A DNA stretch of 64,000 bases, taken from positions 1 through 64,000 of the forward strand of contig JALOPW010000017.1 in assembly GCA_025453675.1 (NCBI GenBank), in the 5' to 3' direction. Source of the stretch: Methanolinea sp. (lineage in GTDB: Archaea; Halobacteriota; Methanomicrobia; Methanomicrobiales; Methanospirillaceae). Below the pieces are notes generated by a model that saw only the letters and a list, made by a program, of their open reading frames with translations, was not told the DNA's origin and searched no databases. A program made the position numbers and the translations under genes. Below are positions 10,080 to 18,785 of this stretch, in pieces (position 1 is the stretch's first letter; every line of letters begins with the position of its first letter).

Positions 10080-10563
10080 AGAGCTCCATCTCCAGCCAGA
10101 GATGGAAAAGCCGCCGTTTCAGCCTTCGGGGGAGGTTGTGAGAGCGCATCATCCTCTCCTCGATCCGGATGCGACGGGTTCCTGCCACCAGGTTATCTGC
10201 ATTTGCCACCACCCGCTCCTCAAGTGACCGGGGTATACAGTCTATTGGAAGGAGACGGAGTAGGGTGCATTCATCCGCGGTAAGCCCGGCACCCAGGTGA
10301 CACTCCACCACCCTGGCCACCCGTTCAGGTATCCCCCTCCGGCGGCAGAACTCCGCTCCTGCCTGGGCATGGATCAGGCCGTGGGTACTCCCTCTCCCGA
10401 TGTCATGAAGGAGCGCCCCTGCATCCAGGACCTCCCCCTCCATGAGATCTTCCTGCCAGTACTCCTCCGCCAGGTCTCGGACTGCACGGCAGTGTGCTAT
10501 CACCCTCGTGCTGCAGCCGGCCTCCCGCAGCATCGTCTCCCACCGCTGTCGCGGTTCAGGCAT
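10057..10563 (-). CDS. HD-domain protein
   Basis: [12 protein letters not shown]…[13 protein letters not shown]…[20 protein letters not shown] motif in ALLHDIGR. Confidence 0.8.
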   Translation of the reverse strand: MPEPRQRWETMLREAGCSTRVIAHCRAVRDLAEEYWQEDLMEGEVLDAGALLHDIGRGSTHGLIHAQAGAEFCRRRGIPERVARVVECHLGAGLTADECTLLRLLPIDCIPRSLEERVVANADNLVAGTRRIRIEERMMRSHNLPRRLKRRLFHLWLEMELFRNSPGM

Positions 10564-11068
10564 GCCCGAGGGACTCTTTCATACTCCTGATTCGTTTCTT
10601 CAATGCCCGCAGGAGGATCTCGTTGTCAAAGTGCTCCAGTCCCAGGTCGCAGGAAGGGCACTGGAACTGGCAGTCCATGGCCTGGCTGAACGTGAACATG
10701 AACCCGCAAGATTTGCAGATATAAAAGTCGTTCTCCTCCTCGTACCTCTCCCGGGCCTCGAGCTTCTCAAGTATGATCTCCATGTCGTCGGCGATCACAT
10801 CATACACCCTGTCGATCCGCAGGTGCCAGAGATACGTGAGCCATCCGGTCTCGTTATTCTTGATCCTGCGGTACTCGGCGAGCCTCTTTTCATAGAGTGT
10901 GTAGAGCGTGTGCCTGACCGAGTTGAGGTTGATACCGGTCTGGGCGGCCAGTTCCTCGTCCGAGTACTCTCCCTCCCGGGGGAAGCTCTCAAGGAGAGAG
11001 ATGCCCTCCTCTCCTATCAGGCGGGCGAGATATGCACGTATTGGGGTATTTGCGAGTATCTCTTCCAT
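10556..11068 (-). CDS. tfe: Transcription factor E (TFE alpha)
   Basis: Winged-helix N-terminus ([45 protein letters not shown]) and zinc ribbon ([23 protein letters not shown]). Confidence 0.93.
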   Translation of the reverse strand: MEEILANTPIRAYLARLIGEEGISLLESFPREGEYSDEELAAQTGINLNSVRHTLYTLYEKRLAEYRRIKNNETGWLTYLWHLRIDRVYDVIADDMEIILEKLEARERYEEENDFYICKSCGFMFTFSQAMDCQFQCPSCDLGLEHFDNEILLRALKKRIRSMKESLGHA

Positions 11069-11075
11069 AGGACCT

Positions 11076-12152
11076 TCAACCCATATATTGTCGGACCCTC
11101 TTCATATGTGTATCCAGCACGTTCATAGCCTCGTCCTCGCTCTCACCCCATCCATACACGCTGACCATTGCCTGACCCTCCTCGAAGAAAGAACCCGGCC
11201 ATGGGATATCTGCCACAGCGGGGGAGAGGGATGACAGGTCTTCCCTCACCACCGTATCACGATCCGCAAAGAGTATTCTGCGTATCGCGTACCTGGAAGC
11301 CTGGAGCCGGCCTTTCGGGAGTGCTCCATGGCAGGCCCGGTCATGAAGGGAGAAGAGGTTCGTGCCGGTTGCAGCCTCCACGGTATCAAGGGTGGCCTGG
11401 AACCTTGGGTTCACTTCAATGGCCCAGGGCTCCTTTCCAAGGACAAAGTCGATCCCCAGGGTTCCCCGGCAGCCCGATGCTCCGGCAATCCTCTCTGCCA
11501 TCCCTCTCATCATCTCGCCGCCGGGGTGATCAAGGGGAGTGACTGACCCACAGAACCCGAAATGCGCACCCTCTTCTCCACGGAGGATCTGCCGGTTCGA
11601 GGCGATTGCCCGGGCACCACCCGACCCGTCGGCTACGCAACAGACTGATGCAGCCATGCCGGTTACCACCTCCTGGGTGAGGCACGGGGGATGGTCAAAG
11701 GTCTCGAGCCAGCGCTCAAGTTCCGCATCATTCCGGATCACCATGTTACGCCACCCACCAGAACCTGTCCGGGGTTTGATCATCGCCGGATAGCATCCGG
11801 GCCCCAGGATCTTCGGGGCAGGTATACCAAGGGATTCAAAAAATTCCTGGGTGAGGAGCTTATCCATGAAACGCATGGCCCGGTCAGGAGATGTCCCCAG
11901 TACCGGGGTGCGCCCGGAGAAAAGTTCTGCACCGGAGGTCGGGACCAGCCAGTCCACGTGGTGACGGCTGCACATCTCCTGAATAGCACCGGGAAGATCC
12001 GCGAGGTCCTCGAACCGTTCGCGGTCGCGAGTGTACCAGGAGAGATCCTGGTCGCAGAAGTGGTCCACTGCATACACTTCGTACCCTGCAAGGTGAGCAG
12101 ACCGGGCCACGTGACGGGTGGCAAATCCGCAGACGAGGACCGGGACGTTCAT
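11076..12152 (-). CDS. ATP-grasp family protein
   Basis: ATP-grasp motifs ([43 protein letters not shown]). Confidence 0.8.
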   Translation of the reverse strand: MNVPVLVCGFATRHVARSAHLAGYEVYAVDHFCDQDLSWYTRDRERFEDLADLPGAIQEMCSRHHVDWLVPTSGAELFSGRTPVLGTSPDRAMRFMDKLLTQEFFESLGIPAPKILGPGCYPAMIKPRTGSGGWRNMVIRNDAELERWLETFDHPPCLTQEVVTGMAASVCCVADGSGGARAIASNRQILRGEEGAHFGFCGSVTPLDHPGGEMMRGMAERIAGASGCRGTLGIDFVLGKEPWAIEVNPRFQATLDTVEAATGTNLFSLHDRACHGALPKGRLQASRYAIRRILFADRDTVVREDLSSLSPAVADIPWPGSFFEEGQAMVSVYGWGESEDEAMNVLDTHMKRVRQYMG

Positions 12153-12673
12153 CGCTCCTCGGTGACTTTTCCATCCGGAGAGGGGATGACCCGGATACTT
12201 GCGCCGGGGAATTCGAGGTCAAGCTCCCGGCCCTGGAAGAGGCGGTCCAGGAAGACGGCGAGGCTCCCTATCTCTGAGTGAGGCTGCCCTGTCACGGAAA
12301 TGTTGTAATCGGCCAGGCCATAGACCTCGCCCGGGACCTTCTCTGCCCCCACCACCACCAGGAGGCGGTCTATTCCCTGCAACTCGGCCTCATGACGTTT
12401 CAGGCCCTCTCCATACATGGTCAGGTGCACTACAGACCCCCCTGCGCCCTTCCAATCCTTTATACACCGTTTCCAGGAGACCTGGTCCTGCACCATGAAA
12501 TCCCCCCCCCACCTGGAGACCACGTCACGGACACTCGATACCACCCCTGAATCGCGAGCAGCAAGGTACATCCCCCGGGCACCGAGCGCACGGGCTGTGA
12601 GACCGACGTGGGTGGTCACCCGCTGGTCCCTTTCGGGCCGGTGGCCGATGCGGAGGACAAAGACTTCAGTCAT
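12149..12673 (-). CDS. tRNA (cytidine-56-2'-O)-methyltransferase, aTrm56-like
   Basis: [30 protein letters not shown]…LTMYGEG…[42 protein letters not shown]. Confidence 0.88.
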   Translation of the reverse strand: MTEVFVLRIGHRPERDQRVTTHVGLTARALGARGMYLAARDSGVVSSVRDVVSRWGGDFMVQDQVSWKRCIKDWKGAGGSVVHLTMYGEGLKRHEAELQGIDRLLVVVGAEKVPGEVYGLADYNISVTGQPHSEIGSLAVFLDRLFQGRELDLEFPGASIRVIPSPDGKVTEER

Positions 12674-13103
12674 CCTTCTGCTCCCTCTCGTATTTCGGGC
12701 GAATCACCCCTCCAACGATTGAGAATGGGCACCGCGGGTCAAACCGGGCCTGGCACCGCAACAGCATCTCATTGATGGAGAGTACACGAATCCCTTCGGG
12801 TCTGCGCTCCAGGAGCATGGCCCTCTCCAGCCTCACTACCGACTCGCGCAGCTCCTGCGGAGTGCAGCGCAGGAGTGCGACGAGTGCCTGCTCGTCCCTC
12901 TCCGGGCTCCCGGCCAGCATATGATAGACTTGCCAGTCCAGCTCTTCTTCTTTCATATCCTGATGCTGCGTAAGGTATAGTGCAAAGAGGAGATAATGCT
13001 CGTGCCTGATGTGAGTGTCGTGTCCCCCCCCGGTATGCCCGTAATTCAGGAACGACAGCCCGATATTCCAGGGGGACAGAGTTGGAAAATGATTCCATTC
13101 CAC
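12666..13103 (-). CDS. Conserved-looking hypothetical protein overlapping the Trm56-like gene
   Basis: 145-aa ORF, overlaps next gene by 8 nt on the same strand; true start may be downstream. Confidence 0.55.
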   Translation of the reverse strand: MEWNHFPTLSPWNIGLSFLNYGHTGGGHDTHIRHEHYLLFALYLTQHQDMKEEELDWQVYHMLAGSPERDEQALVALLRCTPQELRESVVRLERAMLLERRPEGIRVLSINEMLLRCQARFDPRCPFSIVGGVIRPKYEREQKDD

Positions 13104-13139
13104 TAGTTATAAGCCAGTGCCCGGCCTCTCTCTTCACGT

Positions 13140-13550
13140 ATGACAGACCAGGAGAAGGTCCCCACCTACAGGGAGCTCGCAGAGATCGCAGAGCATCTCC
13201 TTGAGCGGACCGAAGAGGACGAGACCCTCCTTGCCAGAGAACTCGACACCCTGGATCCCGGCATCCGCCGTGAGCTCCTTGTGTCAGACTTCCTGAATGC
13301 CTACCAGTCCTATTACTATTACTTCCGGAATGCCCCCGGTGACCTGGAGAGAGAGCGGCTGATCCTCCAGCCGGCGTCTGCGCTGGTGCAGGGAGTGATG
13401 ATCGCAGAGATCGAACTCCTGGAGATCATCTTCCGGGTCGAAGATGACCAGGCGGTGATGAGTGTCAGCGACGGTGACCATATACTGGTCAATTACCGGG
13501 GCAGGGACGCATACCGCAGGGCGCTCCGTTTCATCGACGAGGCACTTTAA
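13140..13550 (+). CDS. Hypothetical protein
   Basis: 136-aa ORF in a gap between annotated genes, good codon composition. Confidence 0.6.
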   Translation: MTDQEKVPTYRELAEIAEHLLERTEEDETLLARELDTLDPGIRRELLVSDFLNAYQSYYYYFRNAPGDLERERLILQPASALVQGVMIAEIELLEIIFRVEDDQAVMSVSDGDHILVNYRGRDAYRRALRFIDEAL

Positions 13551-13561
13551 ACATATGGTCT

Positions 13562-14272
13562 TCACCAGGGACCTCCTGTCACCAGGTCGCGGTCCACCCT
13601 CGCCTTCACGAGGGGCGGCAGGCGCCCGAACGCGCTGGTCCACTCCCCCTCCACCACAAAGACCCCTTCCACCTCCCCCCATGGCACCCGGTCGATGATA
13701 CCGGTATCGTCCCGGGAGATACAGTTGCAGATAGCGGTAGCCCATGCATCCGCTAGGGCGGGATCCGGGGAGAACACGGTGACAGCGTCGGCAGTGCCGA
13801 ATGAGAGCGAGGGTCCGACAGTGGCGGACGAGGTGCATATGCCCCGAGGCTCCTCCTGTGGGGGCACCTCGAACGCAAGGAGATCGCTATGAGGTGACAA
13901 TCCGGCATGGATCCCCACCCGCAGCATGCGATCCGAGCAAATGACGATATCCCCTCCATTGTCGATCACGGCCAGGGATGCGCCCCTGCGGGTCATGGAT
14001 TCCACCCCTGCCCAGGCGATGGCCCCGGCCACCGCGGCCATGGGTCCGACCCCTGCTGACTGACCCGCTGCAGCCATCCTGTTCACGATGGAGCTGCCTG
14101 AAATGACAGGGTATGGTTCGAGAGTGGTGCAAAAGAAGGGGTCGATTGCCAGGTGGTGCTCGAGTTCCTGCCTGGCCTGCATCATCCCCTCCCTGGCAGC
14201 CTGGATGTGGTCTTCCTCCTCTGCCAGGATGGTAGCGATAGTCTCACGGAAATGGAACCGCCGCCTGATCAT
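13562..14272 (-). CDS. UPF0280 family (ApbE-like) protein
   Basis: 236 aa; GVGPMAAVAGAIAWAGVES, GGDIVICSDRMLRVGIHAG, GICTSSATVGPSLSFGTADAVTV. Confidence 0.85.
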   Translation of the reverse strand: MIRRRFHFRETIATILAEEEDHIQAAREGMMQARQELEHHLAIDPFFCTTLEPYPVISGSSIVNRMAAAGQSAGVGPMAAVAGAIAWAGVESMTRRGASLAVIDNGGDIVICSDRMLRVGIHAGLSPHSDLLAFEVPPQEEPRGICTSSATVGPSLSFGTADAVTVFSPDPALADAWATAICNCISRDDTGIIDRVPWGEVEGVFVVEGEWTSAFGRLPPLVKARVDRDLVTGGPW

Positions 14273-14355
14273 GAGGAAGAGTAGCGGCGGGAATGGTGAA
14301 AAATGGCATGGTCATCCATTCCTCCCGCCTCATCAGCTTTTTATAGCCGCATATC

Positions 14356-15678
14356 ATGCGATCTTCTGAAGCAATGGTACATCAGAGACCTCCGGGTCAC
14401 CGCAGACGAACAGGAGGCTGCCACCCCACGCCGACCTTTCTGGTGACCGTGCAGGTGAGCAGCCGGCGGGTACGGGAGTGCCTTGCAAGGCTTGCCGATA
14501 CGTTCAGCCTGACCACTCGCGAGCGCCATGAACCACATATCACACTGTGCGGACCATTCACCCTGGCTCCCGGAAACGACCCTGTCTCCCTCATCGACAA
14601 TCACCATGCGTTCCTGGGGAAATTTCCGTCTCTCATGGCCGAACTGGGGGATCTCCTCATGCTCAGGGGGAGGAGAGGCTGGGCAGTGGTCTTCCAGGCT
14701 CACCTTGACGAGCACCTGGCGCGGCTCGCGACGCACATCCGGGAGATCCTGGCCCCTCAGTTCCGTGCCTGCTCCTGGATAGACCGTCTGCCGGGGCAAC
14801 GCATCTTTCATGTCAGTATCGGATTCGGTTTGCGCCATGAAAGGGCCCGGAAACTCCTCGAATCTCTGGGGGATATCCCACCCCGTACTGCAGGCCATCA
14901 CGGCATATGCCGACTGGCTGATACCTGTGCTGAATCCTATCGCCTCGTAGTGATCAGGAGAGGGACCCTTTGGAAAGCGTATGACTTTCCCAGGAAAACG
15001 TGGCTTACCCGGGGGGAGGTCTTCAGGAAGCAGGAATGGGAAAAGACCCTGGCAGCATTCCGGAAGCAGGAGGGGTTCCAGCTTGATGAGCCGGGCTTCA
15101 TGGCGGGAGATGCCACCTTCGTCATCTCCGACCTCCACCTGGGACATGCCAATGTCATCATCTACACCTCGCGGCCGTTCTCTGATGTAAAGACCATGGA
15201 CAATGTGCTCATCCGCAACTGGAATTTCCGGGTGAAACCCACAGATACCGTCTATTTTTTAGGAGACCTGCGGCACGGGCAGCACGCAAAGACAGCATCT
15301 CACTACCTCTCGCTGCTGCAGGGTTCCCTCTATCGCGTGTCCGGGAGCCATGACGAGGGGATCGAGGGATCGGCCAGGAGCATGGAGACATCCTGCAGGG
15401 ACCAGCGCTTCCTGATGGTGCATGATCCAGAGGATGCACCACCGGATTACACGGGTTTTGTAATCCACGGTCAGCTGCAGAACAATCAGGTGCGGGAGTT
15501 CCCGTTTCTGGACATGCCAGGAAGGCGGGTGAACGTGAGTGCGGAGATGGTGGGGTACGTGCCGCTCTGCCTCGATGAACTGATGGATATTATCGAGTCG
15601 GCACCCCCAGGTGCCCGGTTCCCCACGCTGGCTGATGCAAGGAGAGCTCTTTGCCGGAAGGAGGGCCAGCATACCTGA
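14356..15678 (+). CDS. Fusion: 2H phosphoesterase (2'-5' RNA ligase-like) + calcineurin-like phosphoesterase with degenerate motifs
   Basis: Two HxT/SxΦ motifs (PHITLCGPF, FHVSIGFG) then ISDLHLGHANVI, FLGDLRHG, GSHDE, IHGQLQNN; start uncertain. Confidence 0.75.
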   Translation: MRSSEAMVHQRPPGHRRRTGGCHPTPTFLVTVQVSSRRVRECLARLADTFSLTTRERHEPHITLCGPFTLAPGNDPVSLIDNHHAFLGKFPSLMAELGDLLMLRGRRGWAVVFQAHLDEHLARLATHIREILAPQFRACSWIDRLPGQRIFHVSIGFGLRHERARKLLESLGDIPPRTAGHHGICRLADTCAESYRLVVIRRGTLWKAYDFPRKTWLTRGEVFRKQEWEKTLAAFRKQEGFQLDEPGFMAGDATFVISDLHLGHANVIIYTSRPFSDVKTMDNVLIRNWNFRVKPTDTVYFLGDLRHGQHAKTASHYLSLLQGSLYRVSGSHDEGIEGSARSMETSCRDQRFLMVHDPEDAPPDYTGFVIHGQLQNNQVREFPFLDMPGRRVNVSAEMVGYVPLCLDELMDIIESAPPGARFPTLADARRALCRKEGQHT

Positions 15679-15713
15679 CCCTGATTGCGAACCGTGGAAA
15701 GGGGGGGTCACCC

Positions 15714-16115
15714 CTAGCCTTCAATCCTTCGTGAAAGGGCCCGGTGAGGGCATATCTCGATGCATCGACCGCAGAGGACACACCGTTTTGCATCCATGCG
15801 CAGCCGGGACTCTTCGTCAAAGGAGAATACTTCCTGGGGGCATATGCTGATGCAGGCCCCGCAATCCACGCATTCACTCTCGTCGAGGCTGATCTCCTCT
15901 TCAAGGATACGAACTGAAGCCCCGAGGTCTGCCAGTTTATCCTTGACAATCCTGCAGGACTCGTCAGGAATATCGATGAGCGCCTCTCCTTCAGAAGAGT
16001 CGATAAGGGCACGTTCAACATTCACCAGCACCCCGGTATCGCGCACCACCTGGGCAATGATGGGTTTTTTCCCTTCTTTTCTCGAGAACGTGACCAGGAG
16101 CTTCATTTCAGCCAC
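15714..16115 (-). CDS. NIL-domain/4Fe-4S ferredoxin protein; iron-sulfur partner of aspartate-semialdehyde sulfurtransferase
   Basis: NIL-like N-terminus followed by CVDCGACISICPQEVF and CVLCGRCIEICPHRAL; adjacent to DUF39 gene. Confidence 0.85.
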   Translation of the reverse strand: MAEMKLLVTFSRKEGKKPIIAQVVRDTGVLVNVERALIDSSEGEALIDIPDESCRIVKDKLADLGASVRILEEEISLDESECVDCGACISICPQEVFSFDEESRLRMDAKRCVLCGRCIEICPHRALSRRIEG

Positions 16116-17611
16116 CTCCCGCCGAAGAGCTTGCCGAGGTCCATGGCCGTGAGCATCCCCACCACCCGGTACTCCCTGTCCACGACCGGGAGAGCACTGA
16201 TATTATGCTTCTCGAGCTTCTGCACCGCGATATCCACCGGTTCATCCGCAGTGGTGGTGACCACCTTGCGTCGCATGATGTCCTTCACGTGGGTACCTTT
16301 GCCCGGGTTCACTACGGCCTTTGAGATGTCGTAGGTGGTGACGATCCCCACCAGCACCCCGTTTCCGTTGATCACCGGGAGGTGGTTGGTCTCCCCTTTC
16401 AGAAGCTTCCTGGCGGCATCCCTTATGGGTTCATCCTCAGAGATAGTGATCACCCTGCGGTCCATGATCTCGAGCACCCTCGGGCCCTGTACGGTCTCCC
16501 TCATGGGACCTGCTCTCTTGGTGGGATCGATCCGCCTGGTAGGGAGGCAGACGGCCATCTTCCCCCCCTCAATCCACTCCTTCAGTTCAGATGCCACCTT
16601 CCGTGCCCTGCGGAGGCTGGAGAGGGAGGAGGTACGCACCTCCTCCCCCTTAATCTCGAGGTGCCCTGACTTGAGCATTGCATAATTCACCCTTTCAATG
16701 GCCGGCCGGTCCCGTGCCGGTACCCCGTAATCGATGATATCCACCCAGATGTCCTCGTCCCTGACCGCGGTGCTCCTCACCGTCTCCAGGTCGAGCACGG
16801 GGATGGGGATGCCCAAGCCCACATAGAGCGTCACCCCGTACCCGGTCATCGTGGCTGCCCGTATATACTCGGTGTTCATCTCCTTCATGTCGCCGGTGAC
16901 CATAAGGGTGCCAAAACCTGCCCCCGGGGAGGCCTGGGTCCCCTCACCAATGACCATCCCTTCCGCACCGCCGATGAAGCAGGGGACACCAGACCCAATA
17001 AGCCTGAACCTGGGATCGTTCGAGATGGGATTGAGGAGTCCTGAACCTGAATAACTCACATTCCCGCAGGAGGGGAGGAGCATTCCCATGTAGGTGTGCA
17101 GCACCCGGTCAGTGGAATTACTGGCTGCGTTGTACCGCTGGTAGCCATTCCTTGGGTTGCACATAATGGCCTGGTTGAGGTTCTCCAGAAGGAGCTCTGT
17201 GGTGAGAGTCCTCCGGGGGTAACAGTCTGTCCCCCGCGATATTGCCCGGAGCTCAACCGCTTTTCCCGCGATGAGATCCTCCATCACGTGGGCCCCACCG
17301 TACTGGTCCTCCCTCGTGGTGGATTGCTGGGTGGCCCCGATATACGCGTCCACCGCGGCAAGTCCCGCGTATGCCTCTACGTCGTTTAACCAGACCCGCT
17401 CCATCCGTATAGGGGGATCCGCATGCCCGAAGTTGAAGAAACCGCCCGAGGAGCACATGGCCCCGAATGTCCCGGTGGTCACCACGTCCACTTCGGCGAG
17501 CGCCCCCTCTTCACCGAGTTCGGCGACGAGGGCAGGCATCTCCTCGGCGGTGACCACCCGGGCATTCCCATCGCGAATCCGCTCGTTGATCTGATGGAGG
17601 GTCTTCTGCAT
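16103..17611 (-). CDS. DUF39 (homocysteine biosynthesis / L-aspartate semialdehyde sulfurtransferase) with two CBS domains
   Basis: N-terminal VVTTGTFGAMCSSGGFFNFGHADPPIRM; C-terminal CBS pair; 13-nt overlap with NIL-ferredoxin gene. Confidence 0.88.
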   Translation of the reverse strand: MQKTLHQINERIRDGNARVVTAEEMPALVAELGEEGALAEVDVVTTGTFGAMCSSGGFFNFGHADPPIRMERVWLNDVEAYAGLAAVDAYIGATQQSTTREDQYGGAHVMEDLIAGKAVELRAISRGTDCYPRRTLTTELLLENLNQAIMCNPRNGYQRYNAASNSTDRVLHTYMGMLLPSCGNVSYSGSGLLNPISNDPRFRLIGSGVPCFIGGAEGMVIGEGTQASPGAGFGTLMVTGDMKEMNTEYIRAATMTGYGVTLYVGLGIPIPVLDLETVRSTAVRDEDIWVDIIDYGVPARDRPAIERVNYAMLKSGHLEIKGEEVRTSSLSSLRRARKVASELKEWIEGGKMAVCLPTRRIDPTKRAGPMRETVQGPRVLEIMDRRVITISEDEPIRDAARKLLKGETNHLPVINGNGVLVGIVTTYDISKAVVNPGKGTHVKDIMRRKVVTTTADEPVDIAVQKLEKHNISALPVVDREYRVVGMLTAMDLGKLFGGRWLK

Positions 17612-17616
17612 ACTAC

Positions 17617-17636
17617 AATATTCTATAAAGAATATT
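17617..17636. promoter_or_regulatory. Perfect inverted repeat AATATTC-TATAAA-GAATATT just upstream of the sulfurtransferase start
   Basis: 7-bp perfect arms, 6-bp spacer, 6 nt from the 17611 start. Confidence 0.5.
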
Positions 17637-17701
17637 TAAAGATGTTTCGTATTACTCAAGGTAATATATGATTAATAAGGCAGGCCACTGATATAACTGG
17701 C

Positions 17702-18430
17702 ATGGAGATCGGGGAGTTCATTCGTATCATGGAGGGGCTGGCACCTCCGGAACTCGCGGAAGAGTGGGATTCCGAAAAGATTGGCCTCGTAGTCGAGGGA
17801 AACGAACACCTGGAACATATCTGCTGTGCGCTGGACGCCACCCGGGCAACGGTCAGGGAGGCGGTCTCACAACGGGCTGAAATGCTGGTGGTTCACCACA
17901 CGCCCTTATGGACACCGGTCACCGCGTTCCGGGGCCCCCTGGCCACCCTGCTCCGGGAGGTGCTCGTCACAAAGATGAACATCTACGTGCTGCATACCAA
18001 CTTCGACCATGCCCCTGGAGGAGTGAACGATATCCTTGCCGGAATCCTGGGGCTGAAAGAGCCCAAATCCCTCTCCCTGGGGGTGGTGGGGGAATGCACA
18101 ATCGGTCTCCAGGAGATTGCAGACAGGCTGAGCAGCCCACTATGGGTATGGGGGAGGCCCACGCTCCCGGGGACACTTGCGGTGGTGGGAGGATCCGGAT
18201 TCTCTCCCGAACTCATCGAAGAAGCGGCAGATGCGGGAGCCGCCTCTTTCCTCTCCTCCGAAGTGAGACATTCGGTCGCCCGGAACTCCCCTCTCCCCCT
18301 GGTGGAGGCGACGCACTATGCCCTGGAAGCCCCTGCCATGAGGATGCTTGCGCAGAGGATGGGCTGGACGTATATTGAAGATCTCCCGCTGCTGCAGACA
18401 TGGACGCCAAGGAATTCTGGAAGCGACTGA
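17702..18430 (+). CDS. Nif3-like dinuclear metal centre protein
   Basis: EEWDSEKIGLVVEG, MLVVHHTPLW, NIYVLHTNFDHAPGGVNDILA, VVGGSGF; canonical Nif3/DUF34 layout. Confidence 0.88.
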   Translation: MEIGEFIRIMEGLAPPELAEEWDSEKIGLVVEGNEHLEHICCALDATRATVREAVSQRAEMLVVHHTPLWTPVTAFRGPLATLLREVLVTKMNIYVLHTNFDHAPGGVNDILAGILGLKEPKSLSLGVVGECTIGLQEIADRLSSPLWVWGRPTLPGTLAVVGGSGFSPELIEEAADAGAASFLSSEVRHSVARNSPLPLVEATHYALEAPAMRMLAQRMGWTYIEDLPLLQTWTPRNSGSD

Positions 18431-18729
18431 AGGAGGAGGGGTGCCTCTCCCCCGGCCTCTTGGATGAATTCATCCAAATCTACGGAGATCGGGGACAAAA
18501 AGCCCTCCAGGCCCTGGAGAAAAGGATGGTCAGGAGGTACCTGGATTTTGTGGTAGTGGTTGGCGCTTCTCATGAATACGTCGTGGAGGAGGACTTCTGC
18601 ACCTGCCAGGACTTCATGTATCGTGGGAAATGCTGCTGGCACCTCCTCGCAGCCCGCCTGGCCAGCGTGTGCGGCGGTTACGAGACCTGTGATCGGTGGT
18701 ACCAGGATTCATGGACCGGGGACAGGTAA
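18400..18729 (+). CDS. SWIM-type zinc finger small protein
   Basis: CxCx(n)CxH: CTCQDFMYRGKCCWH; overlaps Nif3-like gene by 31 nt. Confidence 0.75.
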   Translation: MDAKEFWKRLKEEGCLSPGLLDEFIQIYGDRGQKALQALEKRMVRRYLDFVVVVGASHEYVVEEDFCTCQDFMYRGKCCWHLLAARLASVCGGYETCDRWYQDSWTGDR

Positions 18730-18785
18730 GGGAATCCAACAATTTTTATCGTTAAAAACCGAATAAATTGAGAACACGTGGTTTT

